A stretch of 64,000 nucleotides of DNA from Eutrigla gurnardus (GCA_963514095.1 OY741275.1:7195151-7259150); one strand, 5' to 3'; positions 1-10,613 are shown, counted from the stretch's first letter. Numbers and translations are program-made. The notes: a model not told the origin generated them from the sequence alone.

Positions 1-2841
1 CCCTCCACCTCCTAAATACGTGTGACCGAGCCCTCCTCCACCTCCTACATACATGTGGCTGAGCCCTCCTCCTCCTCCTACATACATGTGGCAGAGCCCT
101 CCTTCTCCCCCTCCTACATACGTGTTACGGAGCCCTCCTCCACCTCCTACATACGTGTGGCGGAGCCCTCCACCTCCTCCTACATACATGTGACAGAGCC
201 CTCCTGATCCACCTCCTACATACATGTGGCTGAGCCCTCCTCCTCCTCCTACATACATGTGGCAGAGCCCTCCTTCTCCACCTCCTACATACATGTTACG
301 GAGCCCTGCTCCACCTCCTACATACGTGTGGCGGAGCCCTCCACCTCCTCCTACATACATGTGACGGAGCCCTCCTCCTCCTCCTACATACATGTGACCG
401 AGCCCTCCTCCTCCTCCTCCTACATACATGTGGCGGAGCCCTCCTCCACCTCCTACTTACACGTGACGGAGCCCTCCACCTCCTCATACACACATGTAGC
501 GGAGCCTTCCACCTCCTACATACGTGTGACCGAGCCCTCCTCCACCTCCTACATACGTGTGACCGAGCCCTCCTCCTCCTCCTACATACATGTGGCAGAG
601 CCCTCCTCCACCTCCTACTTACACGTGACGTAGCCCTCCACCTCCTCATACACACATGTAGCGGAGCCTTCCACCTCCTACATACGTGTGACCGAGCCCT
701 CCACCTCCTACATACGTGTGACCGAGCCCTCCTCCACCTCCTACATACGTGTGACCGAGCCCTCCTCCTCCTCCTATATACGTGTGACGGAGCCCTCCTC
801 CATCTCCTACATACATGTGACGGAGCCCTCCTCCTCCTCCTACATACATGTGACAAAGCCCTCCTGATCCACCTCCTACATACATGTGGCTGAGCCCTCC
901 TCCTCCTCCTACATACATGTGGCAGAGCCCTCCTTCTCCACCTCCTTAATACGTGTTACGGAGCCCTCCTCCACCTCCTACATACGTGTGGCGTAGCCCT
1001 CCACCTCCTCCTACATACATGTGACAGAGCCCTCCTGATCCACCTCCTACATACATGTGGCTGAGCCCTCCTCCACCTCCTACATACGTGTGACGAGCCC
1101 TCCTCCACCTCCTACATACGTGTGACCGAGCCCTCCACCTCCTACATACGTGTGACCGAGCCCTCCACCTCCTACATACGTGTGAACAAGCCCTCCTCCA
1201 CCTCCTACATACGTGTGACGAGCCCTCCTCCACCTCCTACATACGTGTGACCGAGCCCTCCACCTCCTACATACGTGTGACCGAGCCCTCCTCCACCTCC
1301 TACATACGTGTGACCGAGCCCTCCATCTCCTACATACGTGTGACCGAGACCTCCACGTCCTACATACGTGTGAAAAAGCCCTCCTCCTCCTCATTCTACA
1401 TACATGTGACGGAGCCATCCTCCACCTCCTCCTACATACATGTGACCGAGCCCTCCTCCTCCTCCTACATACATGTGACCGAGCCCTCCTGCACCTCCTA
1501 CATACGTGTGACCGAGCCCTCCTCCACCTCCTACATACGTGTGGCGGAGCCCTCCACCTCCTCCTACACACATGTGACCGAGCCCTCCACCTCCTACATA
1601 TGTGTGAACAAGCCCTCCTCCACCTCCTACATACGTGTGACGAGCCCTCCTCCACCTCCTACATACGTGTGACCGAGCCCTCCACCTCCTACATACGTGT
1701 GACCGAGCCCTCCTCCACCTCCTACATACGTGTGACCGAGCCCTCCACCTCCTACATACGTGTGAACAAGCCCTCCTCCATCTCCTACATACGTGTGACG
1801 AGCCCTCCTCCACCTCCTACATACGTGTGATGAGCCCTCCTCCACCTCCTACATACGTGTGACCGAGCCCTCCACCTCCTACATACGTGTGACCGAGCCC
1901 TCCACCTCCTACATACGTGTGAACAAGCCCTCCTCCATCTCCTACATACGTGTGACGAGCCCTCCTCCACCTCCTACATACGTGTGATGAGCCCTCCTCC
2001 ACCTCCTACATACGTGTGACCGAGCCCTCCACCTCCTACATACGTGTGACCGAGCCCTCCTCCACCTCCTACATACGTGTGACCGAGCCCTCCATCTCCT
2101 ACATACGTGTGACCGAGACCTCCACGTCCTACATACGTGTGAAAAAGCCCTCCTCCTCCTCATTCTACATACATGTGACGGAGCCATCCTCCACCTCCTC
2201 CTACATACATGTGACGTAGCCCTCCTTCTCCTACATACATGTGACCGAGCCCTCCTCCTTTTCCTCCTACATACATGTGGCGGAGCCCTCCACCTCCTCC
2301 TACATACGTGTGACCGAGCCCTCCTCCTCCTCCTACATACATGTGACGGAGCCCTCCTGCACCTCCTACATACGTGTGACCGAGCCCTCCTCCACCTCCT
2401 ACATATGTGTGACCGAGCCCTCCACCTCCTACATACGTGTGAACAAGCCCTCCTCCACCTCCTACATACGTGTGATGAGCCCTCCTCCACCTCCTACATA
2501 CGTGTGACCGAGCCCTCCACCTCCTACATACGTGTGACCGAGCCCTCCATCTCCTACATACGTGTGACCGAGACCTACACGTCCTACATACGTGTGAACA
2601 AGCCCTCCTCCTCCTCATTCTACATACATGTGACGGAGCCATCCTCCACCTCCTCCTACATACATGTGATGGAGCCCTCCTCCTCCACCTCCTACATACG
2701 TGTGGCGTAGCCCTCCACCTCCTCCTACATACATGTGACCGAGCCCTCCTCCTCCTCCTCCTACATACATGTGGCGGAGCCCTCCTCCACCTCCTACTTA
2801 CACGTGACGTAGCCCTCCACCTCCTCATACACACATGTAGC
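1..2841. repeat. Minisatellite array, 30-36 bp units
   Basis: Tandem units built on gagccctcc(tcc)n acctcctacatacgtgtgacc, alternating between acatacgtgtg and acatacatgtg versions. Unit lengths are mostly 30, 33 or 36 bp because the inner CCT/CTC triplets expand and contract, so long stretches stay open on the plus strand and read as EPSSTSYIRVT / EPSSSSYIHVA peptides. Some units carry in-frame stops (cctcctgatcc gives TGA, gtgacgtag gives TAG), and others lose one base (gtgacgagccc), so no single frame crosses the array. A higher-order period is visible: the diagnostic gagacctccacgtcc unit occurs near 1342 and 2111, 769 bp apart. The array resumes right of the retrovirus at 7094. Confidence 0.95.
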
Positions 2842-3188
2842 TGATATGGAAATTTTGTACTTCTTGATGAGAGATATCTGAACTGAAGACTTACACATGA
2901 GAAGGTTGGGTGAGAATGTAAATGTGTCATGTGACCTGTGACCTGTGGCCTGTGGCCTGTGGCCTGTGGCCATTTGTGTGTGCCTTGCGACATAGTTGTG
3001 GTTTATGACCCAGGTAGGGTTTGAGACCCATGCAAGGTTTAGTTAAACATTTGAGTTTACACTTCCATCCCTGTGAACTGAGTGAAAACACACCCACAAG
3101 AAGATGGATAAATATCATGTTTGTCTCACAATACGTGGAGTCTACACTTTGCAACAGACCAGCATGTTGCTCTGTGGATTCTCCTCTT
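2842..3188 (+). repeat. 5' LTR, 3' portion deleted
   Basis: Matches the first 340 bp of the 3' LTR, apart from one extra 7-bp cctgtgg unit in a short internal tandem repeat (about 2930-2970). At 3188 the match stops after ctcctctt and runs directly into pol-like sequence, so the rest of the LTR (about 85 bp) is lost together with the leader. Reverse transcription builds two complete LTRs, so this truncation must postdate integration. Confidence 0.9.
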
Positions 3189-4132
3189 ACCCTGGAGGGA
3201 TGGTATCCACAATAGAGAACATTTTTACTACATATGGATTTCACAATTACACAAAAAATTGTTGTGCCTCATGATTGATTTGCTCTAAACATAATGCTCA
3301 AGGTAGACTACGTCCTAAACCAGGTCAATTCCCAGAAGCGACATACCCATTCCAATGTATCTGTATGGATTTTATTGAATTAAACAAAGCTGAAGGAAAG
3401 AAATACTGTTTAGTAATAGTGGATATGTTCTCCAAATGGGTAGAAATTACACCAACAGTGAACAATGATGCAATAACTGTGGCCAAAATTTTAGCTACAA
3501 TAATAGCTCCAAGGTATGGTTTTCCAGAAAAGATTTATTGTGATAACGGTCCTCATTTTAGGAATCAAGTAATACAAAAGCTATCGGAAATATTTTCAAT
3601 CCAACTCAGGTTCCATTGTAGTTATCATCCACAGTCAGCAGGACTGGTGGAAAGAAACAATGGAACTATTAAAGCAAAACTGAGGAAGGCTATGGAAGAA
3701 ACGGGGAAGAGTTGGGTAACATGTCTACCAGCTGTAGCATTAAGCTTACACATTCAACCTAACAGTACAGGATTATCACCATTTGAAATATTATATGGAA
3801 GGCCATTTAGGGTACCGCTAATAGATACAAAGGGAGATGATACAAGATTGACTGAAACAATCGTTGACTACATGTCAAAAATGATGAAGAACAAAAGTAT
3901 TATGTCTACAGTATCTCCTCCTACAGATCCAGCACCAACAGGAGGGCCAATAAACCCAGGAGATTGGGTGTTTATCAAAGTCCTGAGGCGAAAGAATTGG
4001 TCAGCTCCCCGCTGGGAAGGACCCTATCAAGTGTTACTGTCTACACCAACAGCAGTCCGCATAGCTGAAAGACAGACTTGGATCCATCTCACACACTGCA
4101 AAAGAGCACAAATACCACTGTCAGATAAGTAG
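3189..4132 (+). pseudogene. pol: Retroviral integrase fragment (3' end of pol)
   Basis: The open stretch 3275-4132 (285 codons) carries the integrase core and C-terminus. The catalytic acidic residues lie in CMDFIEL, then CDNGPHF, then SAGLVERNNG, fitting the D,D-35-E pattern, and a GPYQV segment near residue 250 matches the GPY/F C-terminal module of gamma-type integrases. The N-terminal zinc-binding region is mostly removed by the deletion at 3188, and an in-frame TGA lies just upstream of 3275. The ATG at 3275 is therefore only the first methionine after that stop, not a natural start. Integrase is normally cleaved from Gag-Pol, so this piece has no evident way to be expressed. Confidence 0.88.
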
Positions 4133-4143
4133 AAACATTCACC

Positions 4144-6165
4144 ATGCCGGATTTAAAGCTATGCTTGATAACTGTTTTATGTGTGACCACAATTGCATTC
4201 CTTATTTCAAATATAGTGACACAAGGCCAGGTATACGATAAAATGAGGGAAAGAGCTATAGGAATACAATCCAGGGGGGACACTAGTAGAGGTGTAGTGA
4301 TAATAAAATGTACTGAAGGGATGAATTGCATTGCTCAGATTGATGCATGTCAGGTTTCCCCCTGTTCAGGACAACACTTTCACTGGCCGGAGATATGTGC
4401 TGCATACCACGGAGGTATGCAGCACATATAGAAAAGCGTGGGGTAGAACTGTTCATATAGGTGGGTGTGCGTGCGAGAAGTGGAGTTGGGTAATTGCTAA
4501 TACAGGACCACGGGATTGGGGATACAACCCAAATTCTAACTTGAAAAACCGACTGAAAATTATCAAGATATTTGCAAAACAAAATATTTGCAAAACAAAC
4601 AATTGCATGCCTGTAATAATAACACTTAAGACTCCTAAACGCACTGATAACGGAACATATGTGTTGGGAGCATGGGGGAGTGGAATAAACAAGGTTGGGA
4701 TATTCCATATAATAGTGTCCCCAAGCCCGAGAAATCAGACAATATCTGTAACAGCCACACCAACCAAACCGACTTCGATAAAAAATAATCCTGTAAAATA
4801 TATAGACATAAGAAATATGAAGGAAACGTATGCCCTAGAAACAGGATTCACAGACTCAAATGTATGGCTACAATGGATCGTTCACACAGCCCGAAACAGC
4901 AAGTTATCCTCTTCCAATTGTCTAGCATGTGCAGCAGCCAGGCCGGGGTTAGGCACAGTGCCTTTTCCCCTTAATCCAGATAATGATCCAAAAGGTTTTC
5001 GTTGCATGCTAGAATTATACAAATCAGAGAGTGATACAAACTGCACCACTTTGAAACTTCTGTTCCCCCCAGTGTCACCACAGATTAAACCACCTTGGTT
5101 TACGCCATACACCGGGAATTATACCTGCTTGACACGAAGCAGAGGTACTGTGTCAGTAGGAGTATTGACAACCTGTAAAACCATCATTGATGTAATTAAG
5201 GGCGAGAGCAATGTCACTGATGGCATAGTGAATGATCAAACCATGGCCAGAGCTGATGTATGGTGGTTCTGTGGAGGTAAGATACTCAGAGCAAAATTAC
5301 CAACTGATTGGAAGGGAACTTGTGCTATGGTACAATTATTAATGCCGACATATATTTTACCATATGACACGACATTAGAAAAAGTGACGACACATAATTC
5401 ACGAACAAAGAGAAATGCACCAGCAGGATCTTTTGACAGCAGAGTTTATATAGATGCAATTGGTGTTCCTCGAGGTGTTCCTGATGAGTTTAAAGCCAGA
5501 AATCAGGTTGCTGCAGGATTTGAATCACTCCTGGCTTGGTGGGTAACCGTTAATAAAAATGTGGATTGGATAAATTACGTCTATTATAACCAACAAAGAT
5601 TTTTAAATGACACTAAGGAAGCAATTGGGGGCATACATCAACAGTTAGATAAGACTAGTTTAATGGCATGGCAGAATAGGATGGCGTTAGATATGTTGTT
5701 GGCTGAAAAAAGGAGGAGTATGTAAAATGTTTGGAGATATGTGTTGTACGTTTATTCCTAACAATACAGCACCTGATGGCAGCATCACTAAGGCGTTGAA
5801 TGGATTAACCTCCCTATCTGCAGAGTTAGCTGAAAACTCTGGTTTTGAAGATCCTCTGACAGGATGGCTCCAGGACATTTTTGGAAAATGGGCAGGTTCT
5901 ATAAAAACTATGATGTTATCTGTAACCGTAATGATTACCATTCTAATCGTTTGTGGATGTTGTTGTATCCCGTTTGAGAGGACTGTTACAGAGACTCATT
6001 GACACCGCTGTGACTAAAACAACTATGCTGTACGAAAGGATCCCCATCACCGATGATCACCGAGGGGACTATGAGAATGCAGCACAAGAAAATGTTACTT
6101 CTGATCTGACAGATGATGATTTATATGGTAACCTCTTTGATGAGGATAAGGACACTACGGACTAA
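4144..6165 (+). pseudogene. env: Retroviral env, frameshifted (gamma-type)
   Basis: The start at 4144 lies 12 bp after the integrase stop and opens with a hydrophobic leader. SU continues in a second frame (4331-5725). It has a CLAC CXXC motif at 4919-4930, many N-glycosylation sequons and an RTKR furin-type site at 5402-5413. TM follows, with the CX6CC cysteines near 5722-5748 and a hydrophobic membrane span at about 5910-5970. A short tail ends at 6165. Three breaks are visible: between 4360 and 4430 (coinciding with a perfect hairpin), one extra A in the run at about 5706-5711, and one near 5970 at the end of the membrane span. The coding potential is lost. The layout resembles env genes common in percomorph fish retroviruses. 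Confidence 0.9.
4393..4429. repeat. Perfect 16-bp hairpin in env
   Basis: atatgtgctgcatacc (4393-4408) is followed by the loop acgga and then its exact reverse complement (4414-4429). It lies where env changes reading frame, so it is probably a local template-switch duplication and not a functional RNA element. Confidence 0.9.
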
Positions 6166-6663
6166 GAGATAATTGCTGTTATATGTTTATTCTACTGATT
6201 ATGATGAGACTACAGAAAATCTAACTGAAGTTGTAGTTTGCTGAATTGGCCGACTAGAGACACTTAGGAGAAAAATATTCACAGCATTTGTACATATTGA
6301 AGGTGACCCCATTTCTTTTGTTCTTTTTACGTGCAAGGGAAAGTTTAACTAGGTAGGGATAGGTCTGTAGCCAAGCCCGATAGGTTGACTAGCTTGGCGA
6401 GGACATTTATGTTTTGTTTTTGGGGGCAACAATGTAATCAAAATGCTTTTGAATTTATGCTTATTTTTATATAATTTCTGTGCCTTGTTAAATGGAGTAC
6501 CTGCGGGTGGTTGCCGGGGCAGCGGGACCGTGAGAGAGTTTCCCTTTCTAGAAGGATAATGGATAATAAGAATGTTTTGAACTGCCTGATAGGGTTTTCG
6601 ATCTCACACTTCACAAAATGTATGTTATGATTATGCTTAGAATCAGCATAAACAGGAGGGATA
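6166..6663 (+). other. Retroviral env-LTR interval with polypurine tract
   Basis: About 500 bp without an open frame between the env tail and the 3' LTR. It ends in the purine run acaggaggga (about 6652-6661) immediately before the LTR, the expected position of the plus-strand primer. Nothing else is recognisable here. Confidence 0.7.
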
Positions 6664-7088
6664 TGATATGGAAATTTTGTACTTCTTGATGAGAGATATC
6701 TGAACTGAAGACTTACACATGAGAAGGTTGGGTGAGAATGTAAATGTGTCATGTGACCTGTGACCTGTGGCCTGTGGCCTGTGGCCATTTGTGTGTGCCT
6801 TGCGACATAGTTGTGGTTTATGACCCAGGTAGGGTTTGAGACCCATGCAAGGTTTAGTTAAACATTTGAGTTTACACTTCCATCCCTGTGAACTGAGTGA
6901 AAACACACCCACAAGAAGATGGATAAATATCATGTTTGTCTCACAATACGTGGAGTCTACACTTTGCAACAGACCAGCATGTTGCTCTGTGGATTCTCCT
7001 CTTGATCAAGATTAAATCCCTGTTTGGACCTTGAGCTGACTCCGATCTCCTTCCTCCAGTTCTATACCAACGGGTAATTATTTTAACA
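6664..7088 (+). repeat. 3' LTR, complete (425 bp)
   Basis: Starts tgatatgg and ends ttttaaca. An ataaata box near 6925 and an attaaa near 7012 are plausible TATA-like and polyadenylation signals. The last 90 bp (gatcaagattaaa ... tctccgatctcc ... ttttaaca) resemble the solo LTR at 19445-19794, so the two families are related. Confidence 0.92.
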
Positions 7089-7093
7089 GTAGC

Positions 7094-7560
7094 GGAGCCT
7101 TCCACCTCCTACATACGTGTGACCGAGCCCTCCACCTCCTACATACGTGTGAACGAGCCCTCCTCCACCTCCAACATACCTGTGACCGAGCCCTCCACCT
7201 CCTACATACGTGTGACCGAGCCCTCCTCCACCTCCTACATACGTGTGACCGAGCCCTCCTCCTCCTATATACGTGTGACGGAGCCCTCCTCCATCTCCTA
7301 CATACATGTGATGGAGCCCTTCACCTCCTCCTACATAGATGTGATGGAGCCCTCCACCTCCTCCTACATACATGAGGCGGAGCCCTCCTCCTTCTCCTAC
7401 ATACATGTAGGAGAGCCCTCCTCCTCCTCATTCTACATACATGTGATGGAGCCCTCCTCCTCCTACATACATGTGACCGAGCCCTCCTCCTTCTCCTACA
7501 TGTGACGGAGCCCTCCACCTCCTCCTACATACATGTGACCGAGCCCTCCACCTCCTCCTT
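7094..7560. repeat. Minisatellite array, continuation
   Basis: The same units as 1-2841, interrupted only by the retrovirus. One long plus-strand frame (7119-7505) reads as EPS..YIRV repeats. Confidence 0.93.
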
Positions 7561-7785
7561 CACAAACATAGGTGAATTAACAAAAATGTCATTACAGCTG
7601 GCTGAGCAGTTATAGCCTTTTTTTCTGTTACACTGTATATATTTGTAAATTAATCTGAAAATGTAATAAGTTGTAAAATAAATGTATATCTCCATATCTG
7701 TAATCAACACTGGTGGTTGTCTACTTTACCTCATATCATGTGTTGTGTGTGCAAATAAGAAACAAACTAAAAGCTAAAAAGAGCA
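7530..7785 (+). pseudogene. Repeat-protein C-terminus and 3' UTR, first copy
   Basis: The last unit runs in frame into a non-repeated tail ending KMSLQLAEQL and a TAG stop at 7613-7615. About 60 bp later AATAAA occurs at 7677-7682 in AT-rich DNA. This looks like the end of a transcription unit whose protein carried the minisatellite-encoded repeats. The same arrangement is duplicated at 8120-8365. No upstream exon with a start is identifiable, and the repeats contain stops, so a functional gene is unproven. Confidence 0.45.
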
Positions 7786-8125
7786 GACCGAGCCCTCCAT
7801 CTCCTACATACGTGTGACCGAGCCCTCCTCCACCTCCTACATATGTGACCGAGCCCTCCACCTCCTACATACGTTTGAACGAGCCCTCCTCCACCTCCTA
7901 CATATGTGACCAAGCCCTCCACCTCCTACATACGTGTGACCGAGCCCTCCTCCGTCTCCTACATACGTGTGACCGAGCCCTCCTCCACCTCCTACATACG
8001 TGTGGCGGAGCCCTCCTCCACCTCCAACATAGATGTGACGGAGTGCTCCTCCTCCTCTTACATACATATGACCGACCTGTCCTCCTCCTCCTCCTACATA
8101 CATGTGATGGAGCCCTCCACCTCCT
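7786..8125. repeat. Minisatellite array, third block
   Basis: Ten or so further units of the same family between the two copies of the 3' end. Confidence 0.9.
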
Positions 8126-8365
8126 CCTTCACAAAAGGTGAATTAACAAAAATGTCATTACAGCTGGCTGAGCAGTTGTAGCCTTTTGTTTTTTTTTTCT
8201 GTTACACTGTATATTTTTGTAAATTAACCTGAAAATGTAATAAGTTGTAAAATAAATGTTTATCTCCATATCTGTAATCAACACTGGTGGTTGTCTACTT
8301 TACCTCAAATAATGTGTTGTGTGTGCAAATAAGAAATAAGCTAAAAGCTAAAAAGAGCAGAACAT
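7906..8365 (+). pseudogene. Repeat-protein C-terminus and 3' UTR, second copy
   Basis: An open frame of about 90 codons runs from the repeats through the same KMSLQLAEQL ending to a TAG at 8179-8181, then AATAAA at 8251-8256. It is nearly identical to 7530-7785, except for a short deletion before the GELTK tail (aacata missing) and a longer T run. The duplication therefore copied the last repeats, the stop and the UTR together. Whether it is transcribed cannot be told from sequence. Confidence 0.5.
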
Positions 8366-8370
8366 TAAGC

Positions 8371-8584
8371 AGAATGAGCAAATATGTTTTTACTTCCCAT
8401 AAACTACAAAGAGGGAACCGACAAACAGAGAGGTTCCTAAAGTGTCATAGGCAAAGATTCAGTTAAGCATCTGAAAATTGGAGTACCTGCTTGGAAACCA
8501 CAGATGTGTACAATATTTGGCAGATATGATTCTTTTAGGTGTGGGGGCAGTGGCCCTACACATAATTGCCCTGACACATCTCAA
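8371..8584. other. Unassigned interval
   Basis: I see no gene or repeat I can name between the duplicated 3' end and the slc39a9-like exon. Confidence 0.5.
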
Positions 8585-8844
8585 TCAGTCACCATGCAGC
8601 CCGATGGCCAGCAGCATCGGGATCCCGACCCCGAGGAACAGAGTGAGGCTCTCCAGGAGCCCAGGTGTCGCCAGTGGTGGGCCTCGGCCCCGGTGTGCTG
8701 CTCGTGGTCCGAGGGGGGATGGCCCGTCCTGCTGCTGCTGACCTCGGGGAGAACGTGCACCGTGGCCACCTAGAGGAAAGTCCCGGCCGAGAAGAGCATC
8801 CCCACACCTGTCGCAATGAGCTGGTTCTGAGACGAGCGGCCAGA
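8585..8844 (-). pseudogene. slc39a9: slc39a9 (ZIP9)-like terminal exon, broken
   Basis: Read on the minus strand, an acceptor-like cgtctgcag at 8845-8850 precedes a frame giving IATGVGMLFSAGTFL, a TAG stop at 8770-8772, then VATVHVLPEV. That string is the hallmark of the last membrane helices of the ZIP9 zinc transporter. The tyrosine expected between L and V is replaced by the stop. Downstream, a hydrophobic final helix (LESLTLFLGVGIPMLLAIGL, ending at 8585) lies in a different frame, so there is also a frameshift. The exon is GC-rich, unlike its surroundings. I see no other slc39a9 exons, so this is most likely a stray duplicated exon. Confidence 0.6.
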
Positions 8845-9128
8845 CTGCAGACGCAAACACGACGGATCAAATAACGCCCAAGTTGAAACTGTAGGAAAAA
8901 AGACCCAAGATGGCTGAAGGGTGCTGAAGGGGGGAGGATGCTGCAGGAGAAGGATTTGAGTTTTTTTAAATAAATCCACAGAAAAGACAACAAGGAAGAA
9001 CAGCTTGTGCTTCATCGCTGATGTCACGAGGTGAGTCGAGGATGGCTCGGCTCACCTCTCCTCCACTCTCAGAGGCAGTGTTTAGGTGTTTGTGTCCTTA
9101 TGAGCTTAAGTCAGATACCCTATCAGTG
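8845..9128. other. Unassigned flank of the slc39a9-like exon
   Basis: In minus orientation it contains ttttttcctacag and other pyrimidine-rich acceptor-like stretches. It may be intron carried along with the exon. No other feature is seen. Confidence 0.35.
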
Positions 9129-9428
9129 GAAGATTATTTAACTGGGTACTAGACTTCCTTTCTGAAAGAAAGTTCAGAGTTAAAGTAGGGCTGGAGATAT
9201 CCGAAGAATATGACATAGCTAATGGAATTCCCTAAGGAAGTGCCATCAGTCCAGTGTTATTTAATGTAATGATTAATGACATTTTTATAAATCTAGATTG
9301 AAGGATTTGTCAATCCTTATATGCAGATGATGGAGCTATTTGGATTAGGGGGAGAGATGATGCTCTGAATGTTTTTAAAAAGATAAAGGAGGCTATTCTA
9401 AAAGTTGAACAATGGTCAAATAATTGGG
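9129..9428 (+). pseudogene. LINE reverse transcriptase fragment
   Basis: One frame reads NGIP*GSAISPVLFNVMINDIF and then SLYADDGAIW, the palm motifs of a non-LTR reverse transcriptase (the catalytic pair is ADD near 9322-9330). Stops at 9233-9235 (in place of the conserved glutamine) and 9299-9301 show decay. The style resembles the I/Nimb-like fish LINEs rather than the L2 or Tx1 LINEs elsewhere in this window. It ends abruptly in an AT-rich sequence. Confidence 0.8.
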
Positions 9429-9778
9429 GTTACATTACATTATTATTGTTACTTTAGAATAATTTTTCAAGTAGAAGTTGCAAGTATCCAAATATTTGAG
9501 TAAGAGTAATAAAGTATTTAGTGAAAAAACTACTCAAGTAGGGACTGAGTAACTGCTGATTAACTACTGATTTACTGTTTCATGAATAATCAGAGCATAT
9601 GTAAATCAACTCAACATAAACAATTATTTGGTGTGACAAATAAGATTATTCCAAGGTAAGTACAATTCTAATAATATATTTCTATTTCTATTATAACTTC
9701 AAACACATCAATAGTCAAAGACAGAGATTTAACGGAGGCTCGTAGTGAAGTCAACTTGAAGGGTCGCTGTTTTCCACT
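9429..9778. other. AT-rich interval, possible MITE piece
   Basis: Contains ctactcaagtag and agtaactgctga strings typical of short interspersed DNA elements in fish. No ends or duplications can be fixed. Confidence 0.3.
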
Positions 9779-10570
9779 GGCTGCGGTCGAATAGTCAAAA
9801 AATTAGGTCCAAACGCCTTTTCCTTGACCTCGGGGGAAAACGTCACGAGGTCAAGGAAAGGTGAAAGGAGAACTGAAAAGGATTTAGGAAAAGACGACCG
9901 CAGTGCTCAGAGAATCTGACCGGACTTTCACTAAACTAAGTTAGAAACTACAATAATGGACTACAAAAAGCACATCGTCCACTTCTACCCATGTTGTTGG
10001 TTTTATAAACAGCCCATTCACTGATTGGCTTCAGTTCCAGCAGCTCCTCCTTCCTGTTTGACAGTTTGCTGTATTTACATTTCATTTGTGGTTTTAGTTT
10101 CTTTTTTTACATGATTGAAATAAATAATAAATACCATTAAATAATTATCATTGTCCACACACATTTAGCAACACAATTCGAATTACTATAGGCTATGTCT
10201 GCATGAAAGTCATTGATATGCAAATAGGCATGTCATTTGTTTTCATGAGCGACCGAAGTGTATGGCACTTTCAATGTTGCTCTCGCCAGGGGCTGCGGTC
10301 GAATAGTCTATTTTGCTTAGAAAAGTTCCTAACTGAAGAAGTGACCCGGAAGTAAACAAGTGGCCGCCATGATAAGAGCCGTTTAATTCTCTAAATGCAA
10401 AGGAAAGGAGCTCCAATGCTTCCTTTCAGAGCTCCTTTAGCATAGGATGCAACGGACCTTCCTATACGAAAGGAAAGCAGATCACGCCGACCCACAATTC
10501 TTTGCAAGAGCAACATTTAAAGTGCTGCACACCTCTGCCGTTCATGAAACATTTGCATATTTAACAATTA
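9779..10570. mobile_element. Rearranged copy of the TIR element seen whole at 45742-46508
   Basis: 9779-10288 matches that element in reverse from its right end inward (starting with the terminus ggctgcggtcgaatagtc). At about 10289 the same terminus reappears and 10289-10570 matches the element forward from its left end. The two pieces therefore meet at a repeated terminus, with the last 200 bp inverted and duplicated. Confidence 0.75.
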
Positions 10571-10613
10571 CCCCCCCCCCCCCCCCCCCCGATCTCGGAA
10601 GCTAAGCAGGGTC
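10571..10613 (+). other. Poly-C run and 5S rRNA gene scrap
   Basis: About 20 C residues are followed by gatctcggaagctaagcagg and gtcg, which match the A-box region of 5S rRNA in plus orientation (10590-10613). It may be a piece of a 5S-derived SINE or a captured rDNA fragment. Too short to decide. Confidence 0.55.

Larger units (their letters stand above)
2842..7088 (+). mobile_element. Endogenous retrovirus, internally deleted, inserted in the minisatellite
   Basis: A provirus with TG...CA LTRs, flanked by the 5-bp duplication gtagc (2837-2841 and 7089-7093). The empty site acacatgtagcggagcc occurs elsewhere in the array (around 651-670). Contents in order are a truncated 5' LTR, an integrase fragment, an env pseudogene, a polypurine tract and a complete 3' LTR. 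The primer binding site, gag, protease, reverse transcriptase and RNase H are missing. The integrase C-terminus, the CXXC in SU, the dibasic cleavage site and the CX6CC in TM place it with gamma-type retroviruses; the 5-bp duplication differs from the 4 bp usual for mammalian gammaretroviruses. Confidence 0.93.

Noticed and set aside
1..2841. Possible CRISPR-like array because of regular short repeats
   Set aside because: There are no unique spacers between units, units vary by triplet slippage, and the context is eukaryotic.
296..2993. Long minus-strand frames rich in R, H, C, V and G across the minisatellite
   Set aside because: They are the other-strand reading of the triplet-periodic repeat; only the plus frames join a plausible C-terminus.
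3021..3215. Open frame across the 5' LTR
   Set aside because: The same frame is not conserved past the deletion junction, and LTR sequence is not expected to code.
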